This document shows, piece after piece, positions 9,767-24,234 of a stretch of DNA of 64,000 nt. The position numbers and the translations under genes were made by a program. Origin of the DNA: Fistulifera solaris (lineage: Eukaryota; Bacillariophyta; Bacillariophyceae; Naviculales; Stauroneidaceae). Every line of letters starts with the position of its first letter. Position 1 is the stretch's first letter. Under the pieces are notes generated by a model. It searched no databases. It was not told where the DNA came from and saw only the letters and a program-made list of their open reading frames with translations. Location: positions 2,356,001-2,420,000 of the forward strand of contig AP026124.1 of assembly GCA_030295235.1 (NCBI GenBank), given 5' to 3'.

Positions 9767-10853
9767 TCACCAATTGAATCCATGATGATTTGAAAATGTC
9801 TGCAGCGACACGGGCAAGTGACCGATATCCCCCAAGAACCGACAACTAACGCTACCCGTCGGTCGGATGGTCAGATATGTTAAGCTGCAGTTAAAAGGAC
9901 AGAACCGCAACCATGTTTCTGGAGGCAACTGCAGGGCTCGACAAAGGAAATAGCGAATGACGTTGGCGTGGCAAACAATGATTTCAAATTCATGTTGTGG
10001 AGCATCTTCTTCGGGAAGTTCGGATTGTCGGTAAAAGTATTTGGTAAAAGCCTGTTCGATCCGTGGATGATTCTGATCGGTCACTTGAATGACTTTGTCA
10101 GTGGCAGGTCCTCCGGAGGGAATGTGATGACACGGCCGACCTTCGTTTAAATCGGGGTCAGGTTCCAAGTACGGGACGCGTTGTATGTATTTCGCAATAA
10201 TGTCGGCTGTTTCTTTCGCGCGTGTCATATTGGAGACACGCAAGGAAGAAATATAGCACGTCATGGAAGGATCTTGTGCTTGTAGCATATCGGCCAAACG
10301 TTGGCCCGTCAATTCGGCTTGTTCCCTTCCGAGAGGCGTCAAGACACGTTTCTCGTCATCCTGCGGAGCGGTAACGACACAGAATCCATACACGTGTGAG
10401 GTTGCCAACAATTCTTCGGCATCGTGACATTGGATAAACAAGTGCAGGACTTACCCGGTACGATTCATCATACTGCCCATGACGAACCAAAATAATGTGT
10501 CGCGTGACACCTCTGACACGTAAATTTCTCTTTTCTTCGGAAGATAAATCATCGTTATGTTTGTGATCCCAGTCCGGATCCCACAAAGGATATTCCAATT
10601 TGGGTCGCCACAATTGCCGTTTCGGAAACATTCCGTGATACCATTCTTCGTGTACTTTACTTTTATAAGACGAAGTCGTCGCCGGCGATTCCTTGCCTTC
10701 TTGAAACCCTGCTATGGGAGGTATATCCTGATCGGTCGCACCACAAAACGTTGTTGTACAATTTTGATAGTATTGTTGAACACCAAGCGCCGATGCTGCC
10801 GAAACAGATAAAGTACGACGACCGTGTTGCACGAATCTCCAAGCATTGTGCAT
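9767..10853 (-). CDS. PGAM5: PGAM5-like mitochondrial phosphatase (histidine phosphatase superfamily)
   Basis: Exons 10455-10853 and 9767-10360 with a 94-nt intron (GTAAGT donor, CGCAG acceptor, phase 0) give 330 aa. The first exon begins with a basic, Ser/Ala-rich mitochondrial presequence (WRFVQHGRRTLSVSAAS). The catalytic core starts with the RHG motif (LVRHGQYDES), split by the intron just after it. It continues with TPLGREQAELTG, the SNMTRAKETADII helix, the DLNEG-P-H-P motif and the second catalytic His in CHANVIRYFLCRAL. These match PGAM5, a protein Ser/Thr phosphatase of the mitochondrial membrane in animals. It is transcribed away from the DBP5 gene across a 436-bp shared upstream region. 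The assignment is firm for the superfamily and good for the PGAM5 subgroup. Confidence 0.88.
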
Positions 10854-11289
10854 TGTCGAAAATTAAAATGTACTATTCAAGAGAATCAAAATTGAAGACT
10901 TTCGCAAACAGATATTGTATATCTCCCAGTGCTTTGAATGAATAAAATAAAGACATGGTCAAAGCGATGCGATCGAGAGCCGTTCAGCAATAAAACAGCA
11001 AAACACGGATCCATTGTTTTGCAATAGGTCATTTTCAACTGAGTAGTCACAGTCACGGGTCACGGATCCTGCCTCCTGCCTAGCCCTAGCCCTAGCCTGC
11101 CTCGCCTGCCTCGTCAAAGACGCTCGGTCTGTCCGCGCTCCATGCGTCTGCCCCTCGCTCGATGAGTCGTCTCGCGCTCTCACAACTCACAACTCATGCA
11201 GCACAAAATCCATCGTTCGGTTCTTTCCTTCACAATCATTCACTACTCCTCGACTTCCGTGTTTTTAAAAATCTTATTGAACATCAACA
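10854..11289. promoter_or_regulatory. Divergent upstream region of PGAM5-like and DBP5 genes
   Basis: A 436-bp head-to-head spacer. It contains a CCTAGC-type short tandem array at about 11081-11112 (CCTAGCCCTAGCCCTAGCC followed by CTGCCTCG copies), next to GC-rich sequence. It is presumably a shared bidirectional promoter; no defined element could be proven. Confidence 0.45.
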
Positions 11290-12795
11290 ATGACAGACAC
11301 TGCACCAGAAGAAACGAAAATCGAAGAAACGATTACGCCTCCGCCGCCAGAGAATGACGAGCCACCGGTGCTCCCGAAGGTGCCCAAAGTACGCTCCCAC
11401 GCGGAAAATGCTGACAGCGAAGAATTGACGAAACGATTGCAAAAATTAGCTCTCGAACGACAAAAGGAAAGTAAAGGCGAACGTTTGAAAGTCATTCAGG
11501 GAGATAATACTTCTTTGACGCATTTGACGAGTGCCAAGACCTTTGAGGATTTGAATTTGCCGAAACATTTGCTGGATGCGGTATACGCCATGGGATTCGA
11601 TCGGCCTTCGGCCATTCAAGAGGAAGCTCTTCCGCGCATTTTAGCGGATCCGCCGCGGAATTTGATCGGTCAAGCTCAGAGTGGAAGTGGCAAAACAGCA
11701 GCTTTTACGTTGGGAATGTTGTACCGCATTGAAATCAATGATCCGCCCGTCACGCAAGCACTTTGTGTCACGCCGACCCGAGAACTTGCGATCCAGATTG
11801 TCGACAAGGCCGTGGCTCCCATGGCGGCGAATATGACTGGCTTGCAAATTGTATTGGGTATTGCGGGGGCCGAACATCGATCCAAAATTCAGGCGCATCT
11901 TATTGTGGGGACACCGGGAAAACTAGTCGACTGGCTCAAACGCAAACAATTGATCACGTCGGGCATTAAAGTCTTTGTGTTAGATGAAGCCGATAATATG
12001 GTAGATCTAAGTGGACATCGTGCAAATGTACAAACCATTAAGAAGCAAATGCCCCGCACTTGTCAAACACTCTTATTCAGTGCGACGTTCCCTGAAGAAG
12101 TTGTCAAGTTTGCGACGAAAATGGTGGAGAATCCGGATCAAATTCTGATTCAAGACGGTCCTGAGTTTTTGGTGTGTCAAATTTTGGAATGTGTTTTTGT
12201 TTGAAACTTTCTTCGTCGCATTACTTACCTTTTGTCCCCAATACAGATGCTCGATATCATCAAACAACTGTGGATCGATACACGTGGATACCCGGGCGGA
12301 AAAATGGAATTTCTTGCGGATATTTATAGCTTGCTGACCATTGGACAGTCCATTGTGTTTGTGGCTACCAGAAAAGAAGCCGATCAGGTACACATGACGC
12401 TCAGTAACGCAGGCTATACGTGCAGTGTTTTGCACGGTAGTGTAGAAGCGGCACAGCGCGATGCAACGATGGAAGCCTTTCGTGCGGGAGAATCAACCGT
12501 ATTGATCACCACCAATGTGTTGGCGCGCGGTGTTGATGTAGATAATGTCTGTCTCGTCGTGAATTACGATGTTCCTGTGGATAAAGATGGGCAGCCGGAC
12601 TTTGAAACGTATTTGCACCGTATCGGACGAACGGGACGATTCGGACGTAAAGGAACGGCGCTCAATTTGATTGCCGATCAACGAGACCTTCAAATTCTGG
12701 CGGCAATCGAACAATATTATAGTAAGGATGGGCAAGAAATGATCCAACAAGCAGAAGCGGATCCCGAAAAATTAGCTGAAGTGATAGAAATTTGA
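11290..12795 (+). CDS. DBP5: DEAD-box RNA helicase DBP5/DDX19 (mRNA export)
   Basis: Exons 11290-12171 and 12247-12795, joined across a 75-nt intron (GTGTGT donor, ACAG acceptor), encode 476 aa. An acidic Pro-rich N-terminus is followed by the Q motif near residue 83 (FEDLNLP...RPSAIQ). Next come motif I AQSGSGKT (129-136), Ia PTREL, Ib TPGK, II DEAD (232-235), III SAT, then IV-VI in the second RecA domain, including ARGVDV and HRIGRTGRFG. The motif set and the DYDVPVDKDGQPDFETYLHR-type segment before motif VI are characteristic of DBP5. In known organisms this enzyme sits at the cytoplasmic face of the nuclear pore and strips export factors from mRNA. No frameshift is seen. The start is the first ATG after an A-rich leader. 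Confidence 0.93.
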
Positions 12796-13057
12796 GGACA
12801 TAAATCACAGTATTATCAAATAGAGACCTAATTTGCACTTTTCACACAGCTAGAATGGCGACTCAACAAGATGTCGAGGAATTTTTAAGTATTTTGTGCG
12901 ATCTGCATTTTGCCAACGTAAGCTGTAATCGCTCACGATAAGCATGTTGGCGAATGCCCAGTACACAAGCTACTGATGAAATCTAGTGATCGGCGCCAAA
13001 GACAACTAGAAATGAATTGATAAAAAACGACTTTTAGAAAAGATACCAGCAACTTTT

Positions 13058-16384
<3,327 letters not shown>

Positions 16385-17049
16385 TTAGTTTTTCTTAACA
16401 AGGTGCTTTCGAGCGGCCTTTTGCTTGGGAAATCGGGCATAGGTTTCCTCTCGGCTCGGAACTGTACCAGGAGCTTTGTGGCGAATTCCTAGGCTAGCAA
16501 TCAACGCTTTGTATCGGTCAACATCCTCAGTGGACAAATAATTCAATAAGCGGCGGCGTTTGTTGACAAGGGCAACCAGTCCACGACGAGTCGAAAAATC
16601 TTTCGGGTGCATTTGCAGGTGACTGGTCAAGTAAGAAATACGTTCTGTCATTCCAGCAACTTGGTATTCAGGACTTCCAGTATCTTTATCGTGCAGGCGG
16701 TGTTTCTCGCGGAGAGCTTGTACCTTTTCGGCCGAAACAGCCCAAGCCGGAGGTTCTGTGTTGATCAATTCCACGTCGCCGTCCTCCATGCCTTCCAATT
16801 CAATGTAATCATCCTTTTCCTGTTCCTCTTCATCGTCGTCGAATTCGGCAGCAAGAGGCTGGAATCTTTGTGTTTCTTGAATTACACTGGAAATCTGGAA
16901 AGACGAAAGGTCAGCGAATTCCTGCAGGGAAAAAGGCGGGCCATCTCGGAACAATCAACCCATTTGCCTACCTTAGAAGACGGAAGCGACGGTGTAAAGG
17001 CGCTGACAGCACCAATACTGGCTAGCAACACTAGTGATGAAAACTTCAT
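16385..17049 (-). CDS. rps15: Plastid-targeted ribosomal protein uS15
   Basis: A nuclear gene for the 30S protein S15. Exon 1 (16972-17049) encodes a classic signal peptide ending AVSA before FTPSLPSSK, the diatom plastid-entry motif. Intron choice is ambiguous. An acceptor at 16895 gives a 77-nt intron, typical here, and 195 aa; one at 16922 gives a 50-nt intron and nine more residues. Both keep frame. An acidic region (EFDDDEEEQEKDD) precedes the S15 domain: GSPEYQVAGMTERISYLTSH, HPKDFSTRRGL and RRRLLNYL, then the final helix. In bacteria S15 binds 16S rRNA early in assembly. The gene is not expected in red-lineage plastid genomes, which fits nuclear encoding. Confidence 0.88.
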
Positions 17050-18319
17050 GTTGAAGATCTGTTGCAGTTTTTGACAAGAGAGACTTGATGAAGTGCTGTG
17101 TTGTTCGATGATGGATTGATGGCTGCTGACTGCGACCAGCAAACGCTTCGCTTGGAAGCGATTTCCTTTGTCCTTTGCTCACCTGTTTTGTACTGTACAC
17201 CGTAGTTTGATTCTACCAATGTGTGGCTCTCGGACGTTGCCGACTGACGTATGAATGTCTGAAGAACGATTGCAGCGACGTCATATACGAGAATAAATGT
17301 AGACGTGACTAAAGATAAGCGTTTTCGCATCTTCACATCATCACAAATCAGTTAAGGGTTGGGAGTTTATAGAAAGGAGATAGATAGAAGCTCCTCAAAT
17401 CCTTACAGTTGTTTACTTTTCACTTGCCGTCATAGTGTAATTTTCGCCTGAACTTTAAAACATTCCCTCTAGCTCGTTATCTAGAGATCTCTTCCAGACC
17501 AGAGATCTCATACGCAAACACTCTCAACAGTTTGGTGTCTTCTTCGCCTCAGGATGTATTAGTGCATAAAACAATTAGGCGGATATTGCCAGAAGGACAC
17601 ATCTCAACCTCACAATCGATCCATCGTGATACTTCCACATTCTTGAGTTGCTATGAGTGCAATACAGGCACTGAGCACCTTTTCAATGTCTATCGTCTGT
17701 GGTCTTTGGTACCTTACCTTTGTATGCAAAAGTCATAATCACAATTCCCTCTTTTAGTCCCTAGTCCCTAGCCATTCCAGGCAGTCCGTTGTCATTTGAT
17801 GCTTTAAAAACTTAGCACGCAGGCAATGCACACTCTATGAAAAAGAGTTACTACATTTTTCGAACTTTTCGGCATTATTTTGCTTTTGAAATCTTGACCC
17901 ACGTCATCGAGCTCTTATTTGGGTATAGTGATGTCTCCTGTAGAATTCTACCAGGTACCAGGCATTTCAGGAAAGGACGTTAAAATTCTGCCTCTAGTAC
18001 AAGATTCTACGTAGCATCCACGACGAGGCAGAATTTTAACGCCGTTTCCAGCAAGAGACTCTTCGTGGTTTTTTGGCTTCATGTTCGTTCCTCGTTCCTG
18101 CGAAGGGTCTTTTCGTTCTGTCGTAGTCTTGTGTACTTTGTACTGGATTCTACGGTAGCATCCAAGCTCGTCGTCGGCGAAGCTCTACGACGAGCTTTTG
18201 CAACGGGGTGTCTCAACGCCATTTCGCATTATCAATGCAGACAATCCGCAACGACATCTGATTGCATCCCTTGCCCGATTATTTTATTTTGTTGATCTAA
18301 TTTCTTTGTCCAACAAACA
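17050..18319. other. 1.3-kb intergenic region with hairpin repeat
   Basis: No supported gene. It contains a palindromic TACCAGGTACCA motif at 17949-17960, a perfect 17-bp inverted repeat (described separately), and two related copies of an ATTCTACGTAGCATCCA-like segment near 18004 and 18146. The end is the promoter of the heat-shock factor gene. Confidence 0.55.
17978..18041. repeat. Perfect 17-bp inverted repeat with 30-bp loop
   Basis: Left arm 17978-17994 (CGTTAAAATTCTGCCTC) and right arm 18025-18041 are exact reverse complements around a 30-bp spacer. Outside the arms the similarity goes on weakly (GGAAAGGA against CCGTTTCC). It may be a small non-autonomous element or a regulatory hairpin. 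Confidence 0.9.
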
Positions 18320-19371
18320 ATGAGCACCAAAGACGACGAAATCGAAGCCAAAGCTGTGACCACCACTGACGACAAATCGCAGGATAAAGATGTGGATAAA
18401 GACGAAGATGTGCCGCAGACCTTCCCTCAGCGTGTAAGTACGAGTTCATGATCATTCGTTCTTTTTTGTGAGCCAATGCTTGATTATGTGAGCTCACATT
18501 TCGCACTTCTCTTGTTCTCTTTCAACCTCTGTCTGTTTCTCTGGGAATTACCGCAGCTGATGGAAATTCTGGACGATGAAAATAACCGAGACATCATCAC
18601 TTGGCTGCCTCACGGCAAAGGATTCATTATTGTGGATAAAAAGCGCTTCGCGGAAGAAACCCTTCCAACGGCCTTCAAGAAAGCGAAAGCGAAATTTACG
18701 AGTTTTACTCGCAAACTTAATAGATGGTACGGCAGAAGCGTTGCGTTCATCGTCTATCTTGTAGTGCTTTCTTATACTTGCGATGTTTGCTCCTTTTTTC
18801 AACAGGAATTTTGTTCGCGTGACTAGGGGTCCTGAAACTGGAGGTATGGATAAGCTCGTGCTGCTGTTGTTATCTTCGCTGAAGTCCCAGTTTTAACTCA
18901 CAACTTTTTGCTTCTTTAGCCTACTACCATCCCATGTTTCTGAAAGGAAATTTGAAGCTGTGTACGCAAATGACATGTATCAGTGCCAAAGCCCCGCAAC
19001 AATTGCAACCCATGGACCCTGTTGCCTTGGGTTTGGGTTCTCCGGGGCAATTCTATCCCACGGAACAACAGCGTATGCAACAGCAGCAATACTACGCTTG
19101 GTACCAGCAACAACAGCAGGCGTTCATGCAGTACATGATGACCCAGCAACAGAAGAGTGGCGAAGACGGCGAAGGAAAGAAGGACGATGCTCAAGCGAAT
19201 CTGATGAACCCGTACGCTTTCCAGCAGCAGTTTTATGCCTGGCAGCAAATGCAAATGGCGAGTCCCAACGGGATGACCTCGGAAAAAGGTGAAGAAAAGG
19301 AAGGGGAAAAGATTGAGGGGGTTGATGAAGAACCAATCGAATCTAAAGATGCGGAAAAAGAAGAAATCTAA
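18320..19371 (+). CDS. HSF: Heat-shock-factor-type transcription factor
   Basis: Four exons (18320-18433, 18557-18726, 18806-18843, 18920-19371), all GT-AG with matching phases, encode 257 aa. The 90-residue HSF DNA-binding domain starts near residue 35: FPQRLMEILDDENN, ITWLPHGKGFIIVDKKRF, the recognition helix KFTSFTRKLNRW, then VTRGPETGAYYHPMFLKGN. The usual Gly after the helix (RWGF) is Asn here (RWNF), a residue created at an exon junction. No clear HR-A/B coiled coil follows. The rest is Gln/Met-rich with an acidic tail, plausible as an activation domain. Diatoms have expanded this family strongly. Binding to heat-shock elements is inferred from the domain; whether it responds to heat is unknown. 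Confidence 0.9.
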
Positions 19372-19751
19372 TAGAGGTAGCGAGAGGCGATCTCTTTGTC
19401 GACTGAAGTAAAGACCACATATTATTAACAAGGCAGTTTATATTTGTGAAGGTTATTGAAGTCAAACTAGATTTACGAGCGAAAGGATGAGACGATGATA
19501 CATGGAAGATTAAAAGATGAGGCCGAAGTTTAAAGACTACGCTAATCGAGAAGCTATCGTAGTTTTATAGGGTGCATATCTCTTGAGCTACCATTTTATA
19601 GACTTCAGACGTAACCGATAAGACTATGGAAGTGGTTCTACGTTACTGGACCTCGTGAGACAACCGTTATCTCGCAGTTGAAAACTAAGTATCATAACCT
19701 TAGTGTCACCGAGTATCGAGAAAAAGGGAGAATGGAAGAATCATCATCGGA
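19372..19751. other. Intergenic region
   Basis: 380 bp between two plus-strand genes: 3-prime flank of the HSF gene and promoter of the POT transporter. Nothing else seen. Confidence 0.5.
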
Positions 19752-21700
19752 ATGCAATTGCATCGATTTCTCGGAGGCGATTTCCAAAGCATCCAGCATC
19801 CCTCCTTCTTCTCCCAAGAGCTCATAATTATGAAATTACAAGAACACTTTCATCAGCAAACTAGCACAAACATGACCGAGTTGGATCCAGAGATAAACAA
19901 CCGCGCAATGTCCTATTCAGACGACGGAAGTGAAGATCCAAACAACGCGGCGCCTCCTGGGCGCCCGCTTCGACATGTCGATTCGCTCGGTCGAGTTTTT
20001 TATCACTCCAACAATCCGATGATATATTCTGTGATTCTTATTCTACTGGTGGAGTGGTTCGAGCGATTCAGCTACTACGGTGTTGCCTACACACAAACAC
20101 TGTATTTGACCGGCGCCTACGATAAAGACTGGAATGCTGGATTGTCAGCAGTTGAGGCATCGTCGTTGGTCAGCTTAAGTACTGCTATGGCCTACACAAC
20201 AACATTTATAGGTGCCCTCCTTGCCGACAGCTTACTGGGGGACTACAAGACTATTCTAGTAGGCTGCATCGTGTTCTACTTGCCATCTCTCGCGTTGATA
20301 ACGCTCACAACAGTCCCTTCATGGCTGGGGGACTCGTTCCCAACCAATTACTTAGCATTTGCTGTCTTATTATGGTGGCCAGCAGGTACCGGAATTGTGA
20401 AATCATGCATCAATGTCTTCGGAGCAAAACAGTTTCATCCCCTTTGCAGTCCCAGTTGATTGAACAATATTATGTTCAATACTATATGTGCATCAACGTC
20501 GGCAGTTTACTCGGGATTCTTATTATTCCCATCATTGCTCAGCACAGCATCACCCAGGCATATCTGGTTCCGTGCTCCTTACTTTGTTTAGGGATTATGA
20601 TCTTTGTGTCAGGAAGTTCACGATATGTCAAGGTTCCCCCGAAAGGTGAATTGTGCGGGAAGAAGTCGTCGCGAGGGAATGGGGACGTTGGTTTGCTCAA
20701 ACTCTTTCGTATCACTGTATTGATTGTACCTTTCTGCATGGCCTACTCGCAGATGCCGACAACATTCATCATTCAAGGAAGCGTCTTACGGAGGGCGTTT
20801 GGGGTAATAGATGCTGCATCGTTGAATAGCTCGGATGCAGCGAGCGTTCTTGTCTTTGGTTACATCACCGGAAGTATCATTTACCCTGCTTTAGCTGAAC
20901 GAAACTTGAAAATCCCAACCACCTACAAGTTCGCCATTGGATCCGCCCTCGGTGCGCTCGCTATACTTTGGGCGCTATTTGTGGAGTATCGCATGCATAC
21001 AGTTTACGCGGCCACGGGGGAAGCCATCAGCGTTCTATGGCAGACTCCGTGCTATATTTTGATAGGTTGGGGTGAAATATTCGCCGTTAGCAGTGCTTAT
21101 GAGGTCGCCTTCACTGCCTCGCCTCCCTCACAGAAAGTCCTGGCGAGCGCTCTCAACATATTTTGCATCGGCGGTATTCCAAACGTTCTCTGCATCGGTC
21201 TTTACCGTGTCTGCGGTCAGTGGTTCATGAACAGCTCGGGGAAAGCCCACTTGAACACGATAGAAGATTATGTGGAAGCGCATGTCTACAAGTACTTCGT
21301 GGTTCTGTTCGTAATCTTATTGTTTGGCATTGTTGTCAACATACTGCCGGGAGTCCGAGGATACGTCGAGAGCATGGAAGATCAAGCAGCAGAATTGTTG
21401 AAAACACCAATGATTACCAAACGAACAGCAGGGGAACAGTCTCCGCTGCTTCCGAAACATTTACAGCAACAGTCGCCGTTGCTATATCGCACTAGTTCGA
21501 TGCGTGTGGGTCCACCATCCTTGCATCCGCACCGACACCAAATGCAAGAAAAGTTTGAAAAGCGCTTAAAGAAATACCTGCCGTTGATGAAAAACGGTGT
21601 CTTTCGAGCTAATCAACCCGTCCAACAAGCTCTCTCGATGGCGCGGGCTCAAGATGATGGTTCTCCGCAACAGGATTTGAAGCATAAAGAGACATTATAG
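19752..21700 (+). CDS. POT/PTR-family proton-coupled oligopeptide transporter (one frameshift)
   Basis: A multi-span plasma- or endomembrane transporter of the SLC15/POT family that imports small peptides or related solutes with protons. Frame 1 (from ATG 19752) holds the family start, VEWFERFSYYG (the ExxER-type motif in TM1), LADSLLGDYKT and TGIVKSCINVFGAKQF. Frame 2 resumes with QYYVQYYMCINVGSL (the PTR FYxxINxGSL motif) and the remaining helices to 21700. The switch falls in CCCCTTTGC at 20439-20446. One missing T or C there would restore FHPLLQSQ, as in homologs, and give about 649 aa. The tail is long, His/Gln-rich and cytosolic. Frame loss is probably a sequence error. Confidence 0.82.
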
Positions 21701-21863
21701 ATAGAGTATATGTTGTATAACCCTGTTTTTTAAATCTTGTACGGAGTAGTTGAGGGTGTAAATTTCACCAGCTTATCACTTTCAAACGGGAGAAACGACA
21801 GAGTAGCTAATATAAGCACGACTATCCTACGCAGCAAATGCGATGTGACAATTATAATCACTT

Positions 21864-23789
21864 TCACTGAAGGTTGAAAGTTTCCATGTGCAGCTGCTCC
21901 GCCGCTTCTACCTGAGCAACAGCCAAGGTGCGCATGCTACACAATTCCTTGATTTCCTCGGGTGCTCGACAGTTCTTCAACGCATCATCGTATAAATCAA
22001 TGACTTTGCGAGCAGCATCCAGGTTGGCGGCAGTGCCCAATTTCAGTTGTCCGAGTTGAATATATGCGGGTGCAAATTGCGGATCGGCAGAAATTGCTTT
22101 TTCCAAGAGCTCCATTACCAATGTTGCATCTGGAGTTTGACCAGGGGGTGGCGGTGTATTCAACACGGCCATAGCTGCGTTTACATAAGGCGTAGGATTT
22201 GAAGGATCAAGTCTACACGCTTTATCAAATTCCTCTTTCGCGGCAGCCATATCCCCCGATGAAAAATAAAGCTCACCTCGGTAGGTTGCAACCTCTGATG
22301 AACTAGGTTCAGCTTGTTGTGCTAGGTCCACTTGTTGTTTAGCGCCATCTAAATCATTTAGCGCCAAAAGAACGGATGCTAGTCGAAGTCGAGCCGTAGT
22401 ATAATTAGGGCGAAGCTTCAAGCATGCTTCGAGGTCTTTCTTTGCTTCAGCCGCATCTTGCTGGAGCATTCTCAAGTTCGAACGATGTAGCAAAGCATCA
22501 ACTGCACTGGGGTCTAATCCCAAAGCCATATCAAACAGTTTCAATGCCTCTTCCTGCCGTCCTGCATCCATTTGTACCCCAGCTTGTTTCACCAGCACAA
22601 GAACGTTTGTAGGCTCGAGATCGGCACATTTTTGATAGCACGATATAGCAGAATCCAACTTGTAACGAAAGTGTCGCGTCATTCCAGTCCACTCGAGTAA
22701 TTTGGCGTACGAGCTCATTTCTTCTTGAACAGTTTCACTTTTGGAGGCAATATCATTAGCTGCTTCGAAGTCTTTGCCAGCATCGGCAAAATTACGGTGA
22801 TACATATGACGACAGCCTCGTTTCAATAGCAAATCGGCTTTTTCCGTGTCGCTAACGGTCTGCGATAGTTGAGAGGTCAGCGAATCAACACTTCCACTCT
22901 GAGCCGCAGCTGACATCCAAGAGTTATAATCCGTAAAACTCTTGAGTAGCTGCAATATGGTGAATGCTGAAGGAAGTGGTCGCTCCTCTCCTTCTCCTTG
23001 TTTCGCGTACTCAGCGACTTGGAGCGGAATAATATGTCCCAGCAGTTCTTCCATTTTAGAGGGAGGTACAGGTGGGGACGGTACCGGTAATCCTCGTCGC
23101 ATCAAGTCACGATTTTGTTGCATAAAGATGAGTTGCATGGCGCAAACTTCTACGAGAGCTGCATGATAATCCTTCATTCCTTCCAAAATACGAAGTTTGC
23201 GGGTGCGAGCTTTCGAATGGTTTAACTCGAGGTCCAGAATAGCCTGGCAATCCTGCAAAGATAGTTCGGGCAAATTTCCTTTCTCATACATTGCGGAGCG
23301 GTTGTTGAGAAGAGTGATGTTCTGGCGTAAGAGAGAAGACGTTCGCTCTCCCTGACCATCAATTAGTTCGAGCGCCTGAGTGAAAATTTCGGCCGCTTCC
23401 AAGTACTATGGTTATTATGTGCGATTTATGAGCGAGGTTTCAGAAAGTATGCAGCAGGCAAGCATCAATTACAAACCTTTTTCGCTTTAAATAGAGCTTT
23501 CCCTTGTTTGTCGAGATCTTCAATTCGCCCATGTAGCGTTTTTTTCATCACTATCTGCCGTATCTTTCGGTTGTGGTGTCGGTTCCGCCGTTGCTGCGGG
23601 TGCCTTACGTTCGACATCCTCATCGTCAATATCGAGCTTCTTAACCGTTGGATCTGCTTTGGTCGTTCCTTGTTTTTCCTTGGACTGCTGTGAATACAAA
23701 TAATAATAGTAGCATGCCAAACTCGCTACGGCTGCCGTGGCGAGACCAATGGCTATGAATTGATTTTGATTATTCCCAGACCGAGCCAT
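21864..23789 (-). CDS. TOM70: TOM70-like mitochondrial import receptor, TPR protein (one frameshift)
   Basis: The N-terminus (MARSGNNQNQFIAIG...) has one transmembrane helix at about 11-31, ending in a Tyr-rich patch, followed by a charged linker. Exon 1 runs 23789-23477 and exon 2 23405-21864, separated by a 71-nt intron. Within exon 1 a T7 run (23539-23545) puts the end out of frame. With one base fewer, the linker joins TLHGRIEDLDKQGKALFKAK and then YLEAAEIFTQALELID, a TPR. The protein would have about 617 aa with at least ten TPRs through to the C-terminus. This N-anchored TPR design matches TOM70, which receives precursor-Hsp70/90 complexes at the mitochondrial outer membrane. It ends tail-to-tail with the POT gene. 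Confidence 0.8.
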
Positions 23790-24234
23790 GCTATAACATT
23801 ACTCTGTAAATTTTAGGTTGGAAACAAAAATAGGAACAATTCTACAAATGAATATTGTATCATCAGATTTCCTTTCTCTTTTTCATTGTCATTCATCTTT
23901 TCCGTGTACCTGGTAGCTCCACGTGACGCATGCAGATAGATGGTACGGAAGACGGACGGAGAGGTTCCCCGCGAAATCATCCGATCTCCGATTTCCGATT
24001 TCCCATCCCGCACGAGCGAAAAGTGATTTCCTTAACCAAAATTTTAGGGTCTCCTTTGCGACGGCCCAAATAACAACTCTAAATTAGCCATGACATCAAC
24101 AATTCTTCCTTTACAGCATTATGTATCTTAAAAAAGGCGCTTGTCGCCTTCAAATAATTTTGAAACATTCTAAATTCTATACGACTGGTTACTTATCCAT
24201 TCATGAGCTAATAAACAAATATACGTGTCTCTTC
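23790..24234. other. Intergenic region
   Basis: Upstream of the TOM70-like gene and downstream of the MgtE-like gene (both minus strand). No gene or repeat recognised. Confidence 0.5.

Noticed and set aside
10959-11183. Minus-strand 74-codon Arg/Ala-rich frame
   Set aside because: Made by the short CCTAGC/CTGCCTCG repeats in the divergent promoter.
12855-12941. Short ATG frame MATQQDVEEFLS... after DBP5
   Set aside because: Only 28 codons, no domain; looks like 3-prime flank sequence.
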